Positions 43,975-53,091 of a DNA stretch of 64,000 nt are shown here, one piece after another. The stretch lies in NCBI RefSeq assembly GCF_004366815.1, contig NZ_SORI01000001.1, positions 1-64,000 of the forward strand. Direction: 5' to 3'. The translations under genes and the position numbers were made by a program. How positions within the stretch are numbered: the first letter of the stretch is position 1; each line of letters begins with the position of its first letter. This DNA is from Aminivibrio pyruvatiphilus (GTDB taxonomy: Bacteria; Synergistota; Synergistia; Synergistales; Aminobacteriaceae). Under the pieces are notes generated by a model. The model was not told the DNA's origin. It saw only the letters and a program-made list of their open reading frames with translations, and ran no database searches.

Positions 43975-44985
43975 GTGAGGAAAAGCATCATAGCAGCAGT
44001 GGTCGTTCTCGCGCTCATCTTTGCGGCAGGCCCCATGATCGTCGGAGCCGAGGCCAAGTCCTACCGCCTCAATATCGCCACCGCCACCACAGGCGGAGCC
44101 TATTATCCCATCGGCAACGCCATGGCGCAGATCTGGTCCAAGAACATCAAGGAGGTCACCAGGGCCTCGGCACAGTCCACTGCGGGCACTCCCCAGAACG
44201 TGGAACTCATGATGAACGAGGAAGTCCAGATCGCCATCGGCCAGAACGGCATCTGCTACTACGCCTTCTACGGCAAGGGAACCTACGAGGGCAAGCCTCC
44301 CTACAAGGAGATGCGGGGCATGTTCACCCTCTATCCCAACGTGATGCACTGGATCGTCCGCAAGGACGCCGGGATGAAGTCCGTCGCCGACTTCAAGGGC
44401 AAAAAGTTCGTTCCCGGCCAGGTGGCCAGCGCCACCGAGATCAACAGCCGCGAGATGATGGAAGCCTATGGCCTGAACTACATGAAAGACCAGGGAGAAA
44501 CCAACGTGACCGCCGACTTCCTCGGCTACAACGAGGCAGTGGATCTCCTCAAGAACGCCCAGACCGACGGCACCCATATCGCCGGCGGCGTTCCCACCGC
44601 GGCCATCATGGACGTGCTCTCCTCCGGCGCCGGTGAACTCATATCCATGGAAGAAGACAAGATCAAGGAGATCGTGGAGAAGTATCCCTGGTACTTCCCC
44701 TTCACCATTCCCGCCGGATCCTACCCGAACCAGGACAAGGACGTCAGGACCCTGGCCCTGTCCAACATCCTCTTTACCGACGTGCGCCAGGACGAAGAGC
44801 TCGTCTATCTCCTGACCAAGGCGACCTACGAGTTCCACGACGATCTCGTGGCGGCCCACAAGGCCACGGCCTACACGGTGCTCGAAAACTCGCTGAACGG
44901 AATGACCATTCCCCTTCACAAGGGAGCGGTGAAGTACCTGAAGGAAAAGGGAGTCAACGTACCGGATAAGCTCATCGTAGACTAG
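43975..44985 (+). CDS. TAXI-family TRAP transporter solute-binding protein
   Basis: A 336-residue periplasmic receptor with a signal peptide (about 1-26, cut near GAEA). IATATTGGAYYPIGNAMAQIW and STAGTPQNVELMMNEEVQIAI are hallmarks of TAXI proteins. AAGGAGG sits 8 nt before GTG 43975; an ATG 6 nt upstream would leave only 2 nt, so GTG is preferred. It delivers a carboxylate substrate to the fused permease that follows. The locus suggests a hydroxy- or keto-acid. Confidence 0.92.
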   Translation: MRKSIIAAVVVLALIFAAGPMIVGAEAKSYRLNIATATTGGAYYPIGNAMAQIWSKNIKEVTRASAQSTAGTPQNVELMMNEEVQIAIGQNGICYYAFYGKGTYEGKPPYKEMRGMFTLYPNVMHWIVRKDAGMKSVADFKGKKFVPGQVASATEINSREMMEAYGLNYMKDQGETNVTADFLGYNEAVDLLKNAQTDGTHIAGGVPTAAIMDVLSSGAGELISMEEDKIKEIVEKYPWYFPFTIPAGSYPNQDKDVRTLALSNILFTDVRQDEELVYLLTKATYEFHDDLVAAHKATAYTVLENSLNGMTIPLHKGAVKYLKEKGVNVPDKLIVD

Positions 44986-45003
44986 CACCGGTTTTGCTTT
45001 ACG

Positions 45004-45030
45004 GGGGAGGGAACGGGCTGTTCCCTCCCC
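45004..45030 (+). terminator. Intercistronic hairpin between binding protein and permease
   Basis: GGGGAGGGAAC-GGGCT-GTTCCCTCCCC, 11-bp arms, with no U-tract. It probably stabilises or partially terminates the upstream message so that binding protein exceeds permease. Confidence 0.5.
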
Positions 45031-45058
45031 TCATTCGTCCGTGCGGAGGTAAACGGCT

Positions 45059-47032
45059 GTGACTGATCAGAACGGCAAGCTCAACGAGAATCAAGAACCG
45101 GTTGTTGACATCATATCGGAAGAAGAGGCGGAGAAGGTCCTCGAAAAGGCGGACGCGGAATCCCGCTTCCGGAAATACACGGGAAAGTGGGCGGCGGCCA
45201 TAACGGTCATCGCCGTGGCCATGTCCCTGTTCCACCTTTACACGTCAGGTTTCGGCACGCTGATGGCCATGAAGCAGCGAAGCGTCCACCTGGCGTTCCT
45301 CGTGCTCCTCACGTTCCTTCTCTACCCCGGCTCGAAGCGCGCTCCCAGGGGACGGCCCTCGGCGGTTGACTGCTTCTGGCTCGCCCTCTCCCTGTCGTCG
45401 AGCCTCTACATCCTCTTCGCCTTTGATGCCTTCAGTATCCGGGGAACCGCCATAACACCGGACTACGTCATGGGAACCATCCTCATCGTCTGCATTCTCG
45501 AGGCGACGAGGCGTACCGTGGGGAAGGAACTGATGATCCTCTCCCTTGTCTTTCTCGCCTACGGCTACTGGGGTGAATACATTCCCGGCGTCCTCGGCCA
45601 CACCGGGTTCAGCTTCCGGCGCATCGTCTACCAGCTTTTCCTGTCCTCCGAGGGTATTTTCGGCATCTCCCTCGGGGTGTCGTCCACCTATATCTTCCTC
45701 TTTATCCTTTTCGGGGCCTTCCTCACCGAGACGGGCATGGGCCGGTTCATCAAGGACCTCGCCATGTCCCTCGCAGGGAGGACCATCGGCGGCGAGGCCA
45801 AGGTGTCCATCGTGGCCAGCGGCCTCATGGGAATGATCAACGGAAGCGCCGTGGGCAACGTGGCGGCCACGGGAACCTTCACCATTCCCCTCATGACCGG
45901 CGCCGGCTTCAAGCCGGTCTTCGCATCGGCGGTGGTGGCCGTGGCGGGAACGGGAGGCATGATCATGCCCCCCGTCATGGGAGCGGCATCCTTCATCATG
46001 GCGGAGTTCCTCGGGGTGCATTACGCCAAGATCATGCTGGCGGCGGCCATCCCGGCGGTGCTCTACTACCTGGCGGAGTACGCGGTCATCCATATCGAGG
46101 CCGTCAAGATGGGTATGAAGCCCATCCCCAGGGAAGAAATCATCCCGATCACGAAAGTCATGAGAGAGCGGGGACACCTGCTCGTTCCCATCATCGTCAT
46201 CGTGTATCTTCTGCTCATCGGCAGAACGCCTCTCTACGCGGCTTTCTACGGCATCATCGCCTCGGTGGGAGTGAGTTTCATCACGAAGGAAACCCGGCTT
46301 ACCTGGAAATCCTTCCTGAAAGCCATGGAGTCCGGAGCCAGGCAGAGCGTGGGCGTGGGCATCGCCTGCGCTGTTGTGGGCAACATCATCGGAATCACGA
46401 ACCTCACAGGTCTGGGTCTCGTGCTTGGCGACAATATCGTCTCCCTCGCGGGGGGCAGCATCCTCATCACCACTTTCCTCACCATGATCGTGTGCGTCAT
46501 CCTGGGCATGGGACTTCCCACAACGGCCTGCTACATCGTCACCGCCACCATCGCGGCACCTGCCCTTGTGAAACTTGGGGTCAACCCCCTGGCGGCCCAC
46601 ATGTTCGCCTACTACTTCGCCTGCCTTTCCAACCTGACACCTCCTGTGGCCATCGCATCCTACGGTGCCGCGGGCCTGTCGGGACAAAGCCCCTCGGCGG
46701 TGGGCTGGACGGGGTTCCGGATCTCCCTCGCGGGATTCCTCATCCCCTTCACCTTCATCTATAACCCGGATCTGCTGCTTGTGGGAGCGAACTACTTTTC
46801 CATCGCCCTGTCCACCGTGACGAGCTTCGTGGGGGTCATCGCCCTGGCGGCGTCGCTGCAGAACTACCTGTACGTTCCCATGAACGTCCTGCAGCGGCTG
46901 GGCATGTTCGTCGGAGCCATTCTGCTCATCTTCCCCGGCGCCGCGACGGACGCGGCCGGAGTCGGCCTTGCGGCAGCCGTGTTCTTCTGGCAGAGGGCGC
47001 AGCGGAAGGCCTCGGCCTCCCTGACCGCATAA
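45059..47032 (+). CDS. TRAP transporter fused permease (TAXI type, DctQM fusion)
   Basis: A 657-residue integral membrane protein with roughly 16 hydrophobic segments. An N-terminal four-helix DctQ-like part precedes the DctM-like body (GLMGMINGSAVGNVAATGTFTIPLM, GTGGMIMPPVMGAASFIMAEF, MGLPTTACYIVTATIAAPAL). The fused form is typical of TAXI systems. The GTG start follows GGAGGT by 8 nt. With the preceding receptor it forms a complete ion-driven uptake system. Confidence 0.95.
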   Translation: MTDQNGKLNENQEPVVDIISEEEAEKVLEKADAESRFRKYTGKWAAAITVIAVAMSLFHLYTSGFGTLMAMKQRSVHLAFLVLLTFLLYPGSKRAPRGRPSAVDCFWLALSLSSSLYILFAFDAFSIRGTAITPDYVMGTILIVCILEATRRTVGKELMILSLVFLAYGYWGEYIPGVLGHTGFSFRRIVYQLFLSSEGIFGISLGVSSTYIFLFILFGAFLTETGMGRFIKDLAMSLAGRTIGGEAKVSIVASGLMGMINGSAVGNVAATGTFTIPLMTGAGFKPVFASAVVAVAGTGGMIMPPVMGAASFIMAEFLGVHYAKIMLAAAIPAVLYYLAEYAVIHIEAVKMGMKPIPREEIIPITKVMRERGHLLVPIIVIVYLLLIGRTPLYAAFYGIIASVGVSFITKETRLTWKSFLKAMESGARQSVGVGIACAVVGNIIGITNLTGLGLVLGDNIVSLAGGSILITTFLTMIVCVILGMGLPTTACYIVTATIAAPALVKLGVNPLAAHMFAYYFACLSNLTPPVAIASYGAAGLSGQSPSAVGWTGFRISLAGFLIPFTFIYNPDLLLVGANYFSIALSTVTSFVGVIALAASLQNYLYVPMNVLQRLGMFVGAILLIFPGAATDAAGVGLAAAVFFWQRAQRKASASLTA

Positions 47033-47055
47033 TCCGCAGAAGGGAGCTGAGACCA

Positions 47056-48321
47056 GTGAAAACGGTGCTGAAATGGGGAAAGGAGGACATCTTCCTCTCC
47101 ATCCCCGACAAGAATATCCTGGCGGTGCTCGAACCCTCCGGAGGAGAGCCCGTGGCCGACCTGGCGGCGGAGGTCGCCCGGCTGGTGAAGCACCCCACGG
47201 CAGGGCCGTCCCTGGAGGAGACCGTCGGCGCAAACAAACCGAAAACGGCCGCGATCATCGTAAACGACATGACCCGGTCCACCCCCACCGCCGAGATGCT
47301 TCCTCCCCTGCTGGAGGAACTGGAGCGGCTGGGCGTTCCCTCGTCGGGGATTTCCATCGTTGTTGCCACCGGGACCCACCGCCCCATGAACGACGACGAG
47401 ACGAGGCAGACCGTGGGCGATGCCGTGTTCGCAAAATACCGGGTGGAGAATCATGACTGCGACTCCCCCGACCTCGTGGACATGGGAACCCTGTCCACCG
47501 GAAACCGGCTGATGATCAACAAAACCGTGGCGGAATCCGATCTCAGGCTCGCCATAGGCGAGGTGCTTCTTCACTACTACGCCGGGTTCGCGGGAGGACG
47601 GAAGAGCATCCTTCCCGGAGTGGCCGGGCGGGAGACGGTCATGACGAATCACCGCATGATGACAGCCCCCGGGGTGGGCATCGGCGTGGTGGACGGCAAC
47701 GTCCTCAGCGGCGAGATGGTGGAGGCGGTGGAAAAGTTCTGTCCGCTCCACTTCATCCTCAACTGCGTGTCCGACAGCTCGAAGCATATCGTCCGCGTGG
47801 TGGGGGGGCACTGGTACGACGCCTGGAGGGAGGGCATCGCCACCTTCCGCAAGTTCAACTTCGCCCCCATTTCGAAGAAGGCGGACGTGGTGTTCCTGTC
47901 GGCAGGGGGATTCCCCAAGGACATCAACATGTACCAGGCCCACAAGGCCCTCTACATGGCGTCGAGGGCCGTCCGTCCGGGAGGAACCCTGGTCTTTTTC
48001 GCCGAGCTGGCGGAAGGCTACGGACACAAGGTCTTCGAGGAATGGGCGAAGCGGCGCCTCGGCATTGACGGCGCCATCGCGGCCTTCGAGGCGGATTTCC
48101 GGTTCGGCGCCCACAAGCTGTACTACCTGGCCCGGCTGGCGAAGGAATGCACCATCCTGCTGTACTCACGATCCGGCAGGGAGGACAGCGAACTGATGTT
48201 CTGCGAGAAGGCGGAGTCCCTGGCGGATATCCTGCCTTCACTGGCGGAAAAGTACGGCGAAGATTTTACGTCCTACGTGATCCCCCAGGGGGGCATCGTC
48301 CTGCCCATGGAAGATGTCTGA
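47056..48321 (+). CDS. larA: LarA-family nickel-pincer racemase/epimerase-like enzyme
   Basis: A 421-residue member of the lactate racemase (DUF2088) family. Residues equivalent to those of Lactobacillus LarA are seen at nearly the same numbers: D71/R74 (NDMTRSTP), H108 (ATGTHRP), H173 and K183 (HYYAGFAGGRK), H199 (NHRM), and the YQAHKAL glutamine/lysine. All cofactor and catalytic positions appear intact. A GTG start 23 nt after the permease. In this locus it would invert the stereochemistry of the imported hydroxy acid before oxidation. LarB/C/E, needed to make the cofactor, are not in the window. The substrate may be lactate or another 2-hydroxy acid. Confidence 0.88.
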   Translation: MKTVLKWGKEDIFLSIPDKNILAVLEPSGGEPVADLAAEVARLVKHPTAGPSLEETVGANKPKTAAIIVNDMTRSTPTAEMLPPLLEELERLGVPSSGISIVVATGTHRPMNDDETRQTVGDAVFAKYRVENHDCDSPDLVDMGTLSTGNRLMINKTVAESDLRLAIGEVLLHYYAGFAGGRKSILPGVAGRETVMTNHRMMTAPGVGIGVVDGNVLSGEMVEAVEKFCPLHFILNCVSDSSKHIVRVVGGHWYDAWREGIATFRKFNFAPISKKADVVFLSAGGFPKDINMYQAHKALYMASRAVRPGGTLVFFAELAEGYGHKVFEEWAKRRLGIDGAIAAFEADFRFGAHKLYYLARLAKECTILLYSRSGREDSELMFCEKAESLADILPSLAEKYGEDFTSYVIPQGGIVLPMEDV

Positions 48322-48334
48322 CGGTTTCCCCTTT

Positions 48335-48417
48335 GCCCTTCATGGGGTACAATGAAGGGCAGTTCATTATAAGGATGCCTTTTCCGGGCGGGCGACTGCC
48401 GAAGTCCGCCCGCCCGG
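48335..48417 (+). promoter_or_regulatory. Two strong hairpins between larA and the glycosyltransferase gene
   Basis: GCCCTTCAT (48335-48343) pairs with ATGAAGGGC (48352-48360), with TACAAT in the loop region. A second, stronger stem pairs CCGGGCGGGC (48384-48393) with GCCCGCCCGG (48408-48417), extended by GACT/AGTC. No U-tract follows either. They may end larA transcription or structure the next leader. Confidence 0.45.
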
Positions 48418-48448
48418 ACGCTTCCGGAAAGCCCAGGGGGGAAACTCG

Positions 48449-49564
48449 GTGCGACCCGTTCACGTTATTTATGTCAGTGCCGGAAACGGTCACAGGATGG
48501 CGGCGAGAGCCATCAGGGAATCCCTGGACCAGCGCATGGTTCCCAACGTGGTCATGGACCTGCTCGATTTCTCGAGCGACCTCTTCAAATGGTCCTACAG
48601 CGATGTCTACGCCTTCGTGAGCGAACATTCCCACCTGGCCTGCAGGATCATGTACGACCTCACCGACAAGAACCGGGAGGAGAGCGCCGCCCTCCGGCTT
48701 TTCGAAAAGATCTCCACCGAGAACGTGAAAAAATTCATGCGCTACATCGCCGAGAACGAACCCCGGAAATGCATCTGCACCCACTACTTCCCTCTGAACG
48801 TCCTCTCCCGCATGAAGGAAGCGGGGCTGTACAGCGGTCAAATCTACACGGTGATCACCGATTTCGGCCTCCGCCGCATGTGGGTGAAGGACCACGTGGA
48901 CAGGTACTTCATCTCCGGCGACCGGGTTCTCCGGGGACTCCTGGCCCTCGGCGTCCCCAGGGAGAAGATCTCCATGACGGGGATTCCCGTCTCCCGGAAG
49001 TTCGCCTCCCTGAAGCGGGAGGGACGAAACTTCTCGAAGAAGCGCCTTTCTTTCCTCTTTGTGGCCAGCAGCATCCCGAACATCCTTGCTCTGGACATCC
49101 TGGCGGCCCTTTCGAGGTCCGGCCACCCCATCGACGTGACCGTGGTGACCGGACGGAACAAGGATCTCCTTGCGGACCTCGAGAACGTCACCGCTGGAGG
49201 CGGTCTTTCCCTGAAGGTCAGGGGCTTCGTGGACAACCTGGAGGAGCTCATGGCCCGGGCGTCGGTGCTGATCACCAAGCCCGGCGGCCTGACGGTGAGC
49301 GAGGCGCTCTGTGCGGGCGTGCCCATGATCCTCGTCAATCCCATCCCGAAACAGGAGACCAACAATTCCGCCTATCTCCAGGAGAAGGGGGCCGGTATTC
49401 TCGCCAGGACCGCCGGGGACGTGGAGCGGATCGTCGATCGCTTTTTCGCCGACCGGTCCGTTCTAGCCGCCATGGAAAAGGCCGCCTCTTCCATCGCCTT
49501 TCCCGGCGCCGCTGATGCCGTGGCGTCCCTGATCGCCGGCGGAGAGGGGAGGGACGGGCGATGA
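48449..49564 (+). CDS. Processive diacylglycerol glucosyltransferase-like GT28 protein
   Basis: A 371-residue glycosyltransferase of the MGDG-synthase/MurG superfamily. The N-terminal half has VHVIYVSAGNGHRMAARAI, and the C-terminal GT28 half has ITKPGGLTVSEALCAGVPMI and PIPKQETNN, the nucleotide-sugar binding region. It would add a hexose to diacylglycerol, making membrane glycolipid at the cytoplasmic face; a lipid-linked alternative acceptor is possible. A GTG start follows AGGGGGGA. The end overlaps a c-di-GMP protein gene (ATGA), so the two are translationally coupled. Confidence 0.85.
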   Translation: MRPVHVIYVSAGNGHRMAARAIRESLDQRMVPNVVMDLLDFSSDLFKWSYSDVYAFVSEHSHLACRIMYDLTDKNREESAALRLFEKISTENVKKFMRYIAENEPRKCICTHYFPLNVLSRMKEAGLYSGQIYTVITDFGLRRMWVKDHVDRYFISGDRVLRGLLALGVPREKISMTGIPVSRKFASLKREGRNFSKKRLSFLFVASSIPNILALDILAALSRSGHPIDVTVVTGRNKDLLADLENVTAGGGLSLKVRGFVDNLEELMARASVLITKPGGLTVSEALCAGVPMILVNPIPKQETNNSAYLQEKGAGILARTAGDVERIVDRFFADRSVLAAMEKAASSIAFPGAADAVASLIAGGEGRDGR

Positions 49565-51342
49565 AGGAAACGGGAGGAACGGCTCCCCTGAAGGGAAATG
49601 CTTTTGCCGAAAGGTTCGGTGAGCTCTTCGGGTGCGGCGAGGGGACCGAGAAAGTGCGGCGGGCCCTGCAGATCATTTCCACCGTGTTTTCCAGCACGGT
49701 GGAAGGGATCGTGGTCACCGATCCCACGGGCATCATCCGCATGGTGAACCCTGCCTTTTCCTCCATCACGGGGTACAGCGCCGAAGAGGCGGTGGGAAGA
49801 AATCCCCGGATCCTCAAGTCGGACCGGCACCCTCCGAAGTTCTACGAAGACTTCTGGAAGACCCTGATCAACGAGGGGAAGTGGGAGGGAGAGATCTGGA
49901 ACCGGAGGAAGAGCGGCGAAGTCTACCCCGAGTGGCTCTGCTGCTCGGCCGTCCATGATGAGAACGGGAACGTCACCGACTACATCGCCGTCTTCAACGA
50001 CCTGTCGGAGGTTCATTTCAAGGATGCGCAGATCGAGCTCCGCTCCAACTTCGACCAGCTTACCGGCCTTGCGAGCAGGACCGTGTTCTACTCCCGCCTG
50101 GAAAGTGAGCTGGAGCGGCAGGGCCGGGACGGAAGGCGCCTTGCCCTCCTGGTGCTGGACATCAACCGCTTCAAGAACATCAACGATTCCCTCGGACATT
50201 TCGCAGGGGACGACGTGCTGCAGCAGGTGGGCGCGAGGCTGTCCCGCCACCTCGGCGGCAGGGACAGGGCGTCCCGGATCGGCGGCGACGACTTTCACAT
50301 CCTCATCCCCGAGGCCCGCTCCGTGGAGGAGATTGCCTCCGGGGCGGAGAAAATACTCTCCCTGCTGAACGATCCCGTGGATGCGGCGGGGAACAGGATC
50401 TTTCTCAGCGCCTCCCTCGGCATCGCCGTCTTTCCCGATGACGGCAGGACGGCGGAGACGCTGCTCAAAAAAGCCGACATGGCCATGCACAAGGCCAAGG
50501 AACTCGGCATAAGCAATTTCCGGTTCTTCACCGGCGAACTGGGAGAGCAGGCATCGTCCAGGCTCCTTCTGGAGAACTCGCTGAGGCGGGGTCTCGAAAG
50601 AGACGAGTTCCGCCTGGTCTACCAGCCGAAGTATGACCTCCGGGAGGACCGGGTGTCCGGCATGGAGGCCCTGCTCCGCTGGCATGCCCCCGACCGGGTG
50701 ATTCCCCCCTGGGAATTCATCCCCCTCGCTGAGGAGACGGGGCTGATCCTGCCCCTGGGCGAATGGGTCTTCCGGGAGGTCTGCCGCCAGGTTTCCCTGT
50801 GGACGGACGAAGGGTATCCTCCCCCCGAGGTGGCGGTGAACCTCTCGGCCCGGCAGTTCCACCAGGACGGGCTCGTCTCCGTCCTGAAGGCGGCCATGGA
50901 TGAATATTCCGTGTCCCCTTCACGGATAGGCATCGAGATCACCGAGTCGGGGATCATGGAGGACCTGGTGGATTCGGTGGCCATTCTCTCGGCGGTCAAG
51001 GACCTGGGGATGACGGTCTACGTGGACGACTTCGGCACGGGGTATTCCTCCCTGAACTATCTCAAGCGGCTGCCCATCGACGTGCTGAAGATCGACAAGT
51101 CCTTCGTGGAGGGGGTCCTGGAGGACAGGAACGACGCCGCCATCACCCGGGCGGTCATCGGCCTCGGACGATCTCTCGGCATGGCCGTGGTGGCCGAGGG
51201 GGTGGAGACGAGAGAGCAGCTTGATTTCCTCAGGCAGAACGGATGTGATGGAATCCAGGGCTACCTGCTGAGTCCTCCTCTTCCGCCCGGGGAAACCCTC
51301 CGGTTCAGAAAAGCGGGGCATACCCCTTTGTTTCCCGCATAG
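49561..51342 (+). CDS. PAS-GGDEF-EAL cyclic-di-GMP protein, probable phosphodiesterase
   Basis: A 593-residue cytoplasmic protein. A PAS domain (about 40-160; STVEGIVVTDPTGIIRMVNPAF) is followed by GGDEF (about 165-325) and EAL (about 335-585). The GGDEF signature is GGDDF (241-245): the catalytic glutamate is aspartate, so cyclase activity is doubtful. The EAL motifs are intact: EALLRW at 369, DDFGTGYSS at about 489, KIDKSFV and AEGVET. It is therefore most likely a c-di-GMP phosphodiesterase regulated by PAS and perhaps GTP. It overlaps the glycolipid glycosyltransferase gene. Confidence 0.93.
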   Translation: MKETGGTAPLKGNAFAERFGELFGCGEGTEKVRRALQIISTVFSSTVEGIVVTDPTGIIRMVNPAFSSITGYSAEEAVGRNPRILKSDRHPPKFYEDFWKTLINEGKWEGEIWNRRKSGEVYPEWLCCSAVHDENGNVTDYIAVFNDLSEVHFKDAQIELRSNFDQLTGLASRTVFYSRLESELERQGRDGRRLALLVLDINRFKNINDSLGHFAGDDVLQQVGARLSRHLGGRDRASRIGGDDFHILIPEARSVEEIASGAEKILSLLNDPVDAAGNRIFLSASLGIAVFPDDGRTAETLLKKADMAMHKAKELGISNFRFFTGELGEQASSRLLLENSLRRGLERDEFRLVYQPKYDLREDRVSGMEALLRWHAPDRVIPPWEFIPLAEETGLILPLGEWVFREVCRQVSLWTDEGYPPPEVAVNLSARQFHQDGLVSVLKAAMDEYSVSPSRIGIEITESGIMEDLVDSVAILSAVKDLGMTVYVDDFGTGYSSLNYLKRLPIDVLKIDKSFVEGVLEDRNDAAITRAVIGLGRSLGMAVVAEGVETREQLDFLRQNGCDGIQGYLLSPPLPPGETLRFRKAGHTPLFPA

Positions 51343-51355
51343 GTCGGGATATAAT
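51328..51355 (+). promoter_or_regulatory. Promoter of the diiron-sensor/receptor/HD-GYP operon
   Basis: A perfect TATAAT (51350-51355) 16 nt after TTGTTT (51328-51333). It overlaps the end of the upstream EAL gene and starts a 94-nt leader. Confidence 0.5.
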
Positions 51356-51448
51356 CAAAGGAAAATATTCCGGACGCCGCTTTTTGCCCGGTACCAAAGC
51401 ATCCGGGAATGAACCTAATACGGTCATTTCGGGAAGGAGTTGGAGTAT

Positions 51449-52222
51449 ATGCAGCATGTGAGTTCCCTTTCCCTGTACGATCAGGGCGATCACCGGTTCA
51501 TCATGCTCGGATGGGAGGAGCAGGAGGAAGAGGTGGCCGTCCAGACGAACCAGTACGTCATCTCGTCGGGAGGAGAAGTGGTCCTTCTCGATCCGGGCGG
51601 AGCCCATGTCTTTCCCAGGGTCCTCGCCAACGTGGCCGAACTCTTCGAGCTGAAAAACATCAGGCATATTTTCTACTCCCACCAGGATCCCGACGTGTCG
51701 TCGGGGATCACCCTCTGGCTCTCCATGGCCGAGAAGGCCTCGGTGCACATTTCGGGTCTGTGGGTGCGGTTTCTTCCCCATTTCGGAATCTACGACGTGA
51801 AGCGCATCGCCCCCATTCCGGACAAGGGCGAGACAGTCACCCTGGGCAACGGGAAGAAGCTTGTCATGATCCCGTCCCACTTTCTTCACTCCACCGGATG
51901 CTTCTCCCTCTACGACCCTGCGTCGAAGATTCTCTTCACCGGGGACATCGGCGCGGCCATCTTCCCCCGGGGCGGCCGGTATCCCGTGACGGAGGACCTG
52001 GATTCCCACCTGAAGTACATGGAGGGCTTCCACAGGAGGTACATGGCGTCCAACGCCGCATGCCGCCGGTGGGTCAAAATGGTGTCCGCCCTCGACGTGG
52101 AGCACATCGCCCCCCAGCACGGCGCTTTCATCAAGGGCCGGCAGAACGTGAAAAAATTCCTTTCGTGGTTCGAGAATCTCTCCTGCGGGGTGGACGTTCT
52201 CGACGAAATCTACGGCCGCTGA
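51449..52222 (+). CDS. ODP-like diiron metallo-beta-lactamase-fold sensor
   Basis: A 257-residue protein of the flavodiiron/ODP family lacking a flavodoxin domain. Metal ligands expected from flavodiiron proteins (H79, E81, D83, H84, H146, D165, H226) are seen as H78, D80, D82 (SHQDPDVSSG), V83 in place of histidine, H147 (SHFLHS), D166 (FTGDIG) and H224 (APQHGA). Loss of the fourth N-terminal histidine is a mark of ODP sensors, which bind oxygen rather than reduce it. ATG 51449 has AAGGAG 10 nt upstream; an in-frame TTG at 51440 is too close. It is followed at 25 nt by a soluble chemoreceptor, its probable partner. Confidence 0.82.
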   Translation: MQHVSSLSLYDQGDHRFIMLGWEEQEEEVAVQTNQYVISSGGEVVLLDPGGAHVFPRVLANVAELFELKNIRHIFYSHQDPDVSSGITLWLSMAEKASVHISGLWVRFLPHFGIYDVKRIAPIPDKGETVTLGNGKKLVMIPSHFLHSTGCFSLYDPASKILFTGDIGAAIFPRGGRYPVTEDLDSHLKYMEGFHRRYMASNAACRRWVKMVSALDVEHIAPQHGAFIKGRQNVKKFLSWFENLSCGVDVLDEIYGR

Positions 52223-52247
52223 CGGCCCCGGCCGGGAGGACGACGGA

Positions 52248-53090
52248 ATGGAGCGCAAGTATTCGGAAGTGATCCACCAGCTCGGCAGCGCTTATTTTGC
52301 CAACACCCTCATGAACTCCTTCATGGCCCAGCTTGACGAGGTGCTGGTGAACCGCGTCCGTTCAGTGGAGGAGGAGATAGCGGAGACGTCGGAGCGGTTC
52401 GTGCAGCTCAGCCGCGTTCTCAGCGATCTTCAGGCCGAGTTTGACAGGAGCGGTCGGGAGACCAGGGAAACGGTGGAACAGATCAACCGGATGAACGGCG
52501 ACCTCGTAACAGAGCTTCAGCGTTCCGGCACCGACCTCGAAGGCATGAGCGAGAACGTGTCCCGGACCGTGGACGCCACCACCGGCACTCTCGAGTCCTT
52601 CCTGGAGATCGAAAAAATGTCGAAGGAAATCCAGCGTATCGCCAAGCAGACCAATCTTCTTGCGCTGAACGCTTCCATTGAGGCGGCCCGGGCGGGGGAA
52701 CACGGAAGGGGATTCGCCATCGTGGCGAAGAACGTCCAGGAACTTGCCGCCGAAACAAAGGCGGCCTCCGAGTCCATCGGAGCCAAGGTGGGGGAGATCT
52801 CCGGCTCGGTGGAGCGGGCCATGGAGGACATCCGGGGGATCAGCGACATGTTTGACATGATCCGCCGGTCCCTGACAACCTTCACCAGGTTCCTCGACAC
52901 CAACAAGGCCTTCATGGAGAGGATGGAGCGGACCATGGCCGACGCCGGGGAGAAGGTCAACAGGAGTTCCGGCGAAATGGAGAGCTCCGTGGAGGTTCTG
53001 GGTGATGCCTCCAGGAAATTCGGATCCATGGCGGCCACCATCTCGGCCATCGTCCTGGCCCAGAAGAATCTCAAGAAAATCAGGCTCTGA
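52248..53090 (+). CDS. Soluble chemoreceptor-like signalling protein
   Basis: A 280-residue MCP-like protein with no transmembrane segment. A short N-terminal helical part (SEVIHQLGSAYFANTLMNSF) is followed by a coiled coil with the signalling tip [20 protein letters not shown] (about 129-148). It has no HAMP and a much shorter coil than the membrane receptors in the window. It presumably receives its signal from the diiron protein encoded just before and acts on CheA or on the HD-GYP protein after it. Confidence 0.9.
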   Translation: MERKYSEVIHQLGSAYFANTLMNSFMAQLDEVLVNRVRSVEEEIAETSERFVQLSRVLSDLQAEFDRSGRETRETVEQINRMNGDLVTELQRSGTDLEGMSENVSRTVDATTGTLESFLEIEKMSKEIQRIAKQTNLLALNASIEAARAGEHGRGFAIVAKNVQELAAETKAASESIGAKVGEISGSVERAMEDIRGISDMFDMIRRSLTTFTRFLDTNKAFMERMERTMADAGEKVNRSSGEMESSVEVLGDASRKFGSMAATISAIVLAQKNLKKIRL

Positions 53091-53091
53091 C

